From positions 1 to 64,000 of the forward strand of contig JAUJOF010000006.1 in NCBI GenBank assembly GCA_030447785.1: a stretch of DNA of 64,000 nt, in the 5' to 3' direction. Of the stretch, positions 63,298-64,000 are shown piece by piece. The stretch comes from Solirubrobacteraceae bacterium (lineage in GTDB: Bacteria; Actinomycetota; Thermoleophilia; Solirubrobacterales; Solirubrobacteraceae). The translations under genes were made by a program, and so were the position numbers. The notes under the pieces are model-generated. The model did no database searches and was not told the origin of the DNA. It saw only the letters and a list, made by a program, of their open reading frames with translations. Positions within the stretch are counted from its first letter, which is position 1; every line of letters begins with the position of its first letter.

Positions 63298-64000
63298 CGC
63301 CGGCCTCCCGGCGCAACAGCGCGACCTCGCTGGCCACGTGATCCTGGGTCTCGGCGATCACGCGGGGGGGGAGGGCTTCGAAGCCGTCAGCGACCGCCGC
63401 GCCGTACAGGTCCGCCAGCCTCACGGCCTCCAGGCGCACGCGGTCGAGCTCGCAGGTGCGCGCGCCGAAGGGGTCGACGGCCTCGCGGCGGCGCTCCAGC
63501 CACGCGGCGCCGCTGCCGTCGAGGTCGGGACGCACGGCGACGGGCAGGCTCGCGTACGCCCAGCCGTCGGCCTCGTGCACGTCGGGCGCCGGAGGCTCCA
63601 CCGTCGGCAGCGATCCGGCTGTGCGGCCATCGACCAGCGGCTTCGCCGCCGGTGCCCCTCGCTGCGCCAGCGGCGTGTCGAACGGGATCGCCTCGGCCAG
63701 CGCGGCGGCCAGCACGCCGCCGGGGCGCAGGTGCTCGCGGGTGCTGCGCAACAGGCCGCGCACGCCCTCCGCGCCGCCCAGCAACTGCGCGGTCTGCATG
63801 GGCGCGAGCACCAGCGCGAAGGCACGTCCCAAGGTGAAGGCACGCGCGTCGCCGTGCACCGCCTCCACCGCCAGCCCGCGGGCGCGCTCGCGCAGGGCAC
63901 CCAGAAGGGTCTCGTCGAGGTCCAGGGCGACGACCTCGTGGCCACGGCGAGCCAGGTCGAGCGCCACCCGGCCGGTGCCGGCGCCCAGGTCGAGCACCGG
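63290..64000 (-). CDS. SAM-dependent methyltransferase, 5' end outside the window
   Basis: Class I methyltransferase truncated by the window edge. It opens with motif I VLDLGAGTGRVALDLARRGHEVVALDLDETLL, so roughly the first 30-40 residues are missing. LAPMQTAQLLGG and RSTREHLRPGGVLAAAL follow. The C-terminal half (PTVEPPAPDV... RREAVDPFG) is typical of small-molecule methyltransferases. The stop overlaps the gatD start, so the two are cotranscribed. Confidence 0.85.
   Translation of the reverse strand, partial: PVLDLGAGTGRVALDLARRGHEVVALDLDETLLGALRERARGLAVEAVHGDARAFTLGRAFALVLAPMQTAQLLGGAEGVRGLLRSTREHLRPGGVLAAALAEAIPFDTPLAQRGAPAAKPLVDGRTAGSLPTVEPPAPDVHEADGWAYASLPVAVRPDLDGSGAAWLERRREAVDPFGARTCELDRVRLEAVRLADLYGAAVADGFEALPPRVIAETQDHVASEVALLRREAGDA

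Overview
The window is very GC-rich DNA from an actinobacterium. Its gene content fits a deep-branching lineage of the Thermoleophilia type (Solirubrobacterales or Gaiellales-like). This is an inference from RNase J plus RNase Y, the ftsK-rodZ-cinA-thpR-recA-recX-rny-miaB order, the succinylase dap genes, an Rv2578c-type radical SAM protein, and secreted proteins with long Pro/Thr or Arg-rich tails. No rRNA, tRNA or CRISPR array is visible.

Layout. From 0 to 16.4 kb lie mostly housekeeping and envelope genes: a methyltransferase, a lytic transglycosylase, RecD2 helicase, dapA-rnj, a subtilisin-like protease, a Clp N-domain protein, a two-component system, and an ABC exporter operon (ATPase, FtsX-type permease, metallophosphoesterase) whose permease carries an apparent frameshift. 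From 16.4 to 32.5 kb the character changes. Genes are sparse and base composition is more mixed. The stretch holds a methyltransferase, a RelE/ParE-Phd/YefM toxin-antitoxin pair, a coiled-coil CHAT (caspase-like) protein, a broken glycosyltransferase, an IleRS with unusual signatures, a 20-bp perfect inverted repeat enclosing about 150 bp, and a series of damaged genes (NUDIX, P-loop kinase, a fused remnant of a response regulator and histidine kinase, a truncated HAD hydrolase). The toxin-antitoxin pair and the CHAT gene are bracketed by copies of a short repeat with the core GGCCGATCCCC, which makes this the best candidate here for an undescribed mobile or defence-type module.

From 32.7 to 64 kb the window is core genome with intact reading frames: ftsK, rodZ, cinA, thpR, two secreted proteins built from a 17-residue repeat ending in VPPC, recA, recX, rny, miaB, a radical SAM protein interrupted by a 344-residue LAGLIDADG intein, a PadR regulator with a clear operator, an SDR, a FIST protein, miaA, the lysine/peptidoglycan genes dapF, dapD, dapC and dapE, a DUF429 protein, a HesB-like small protein, hflX, dut, a quaternary-amine (OpuC/Osm-type) ABC importer operon, gatD, and a methyltransferase cut off by the window end.

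How the genes work together. dapA, dapC, dapD, dapE and dapF cover most of the succinylase route to diaminopimelate, although DapF lacks both catalytic cysteines. GatD amidates lipid II, and RodZ and FtsK belong to cell shape and division. miaA and miaB act in sequence on tRNA A37. RNase J and RNase Y give the mRNA decay machinery. The genome style is consistent: many genes have a TANNNT -10 hexamer only 6-11 nt before the start codon, which implies leaderless mRNAs, and operon genes are joined by 4-nt ATGA, GTGA or TTGA overlaps.
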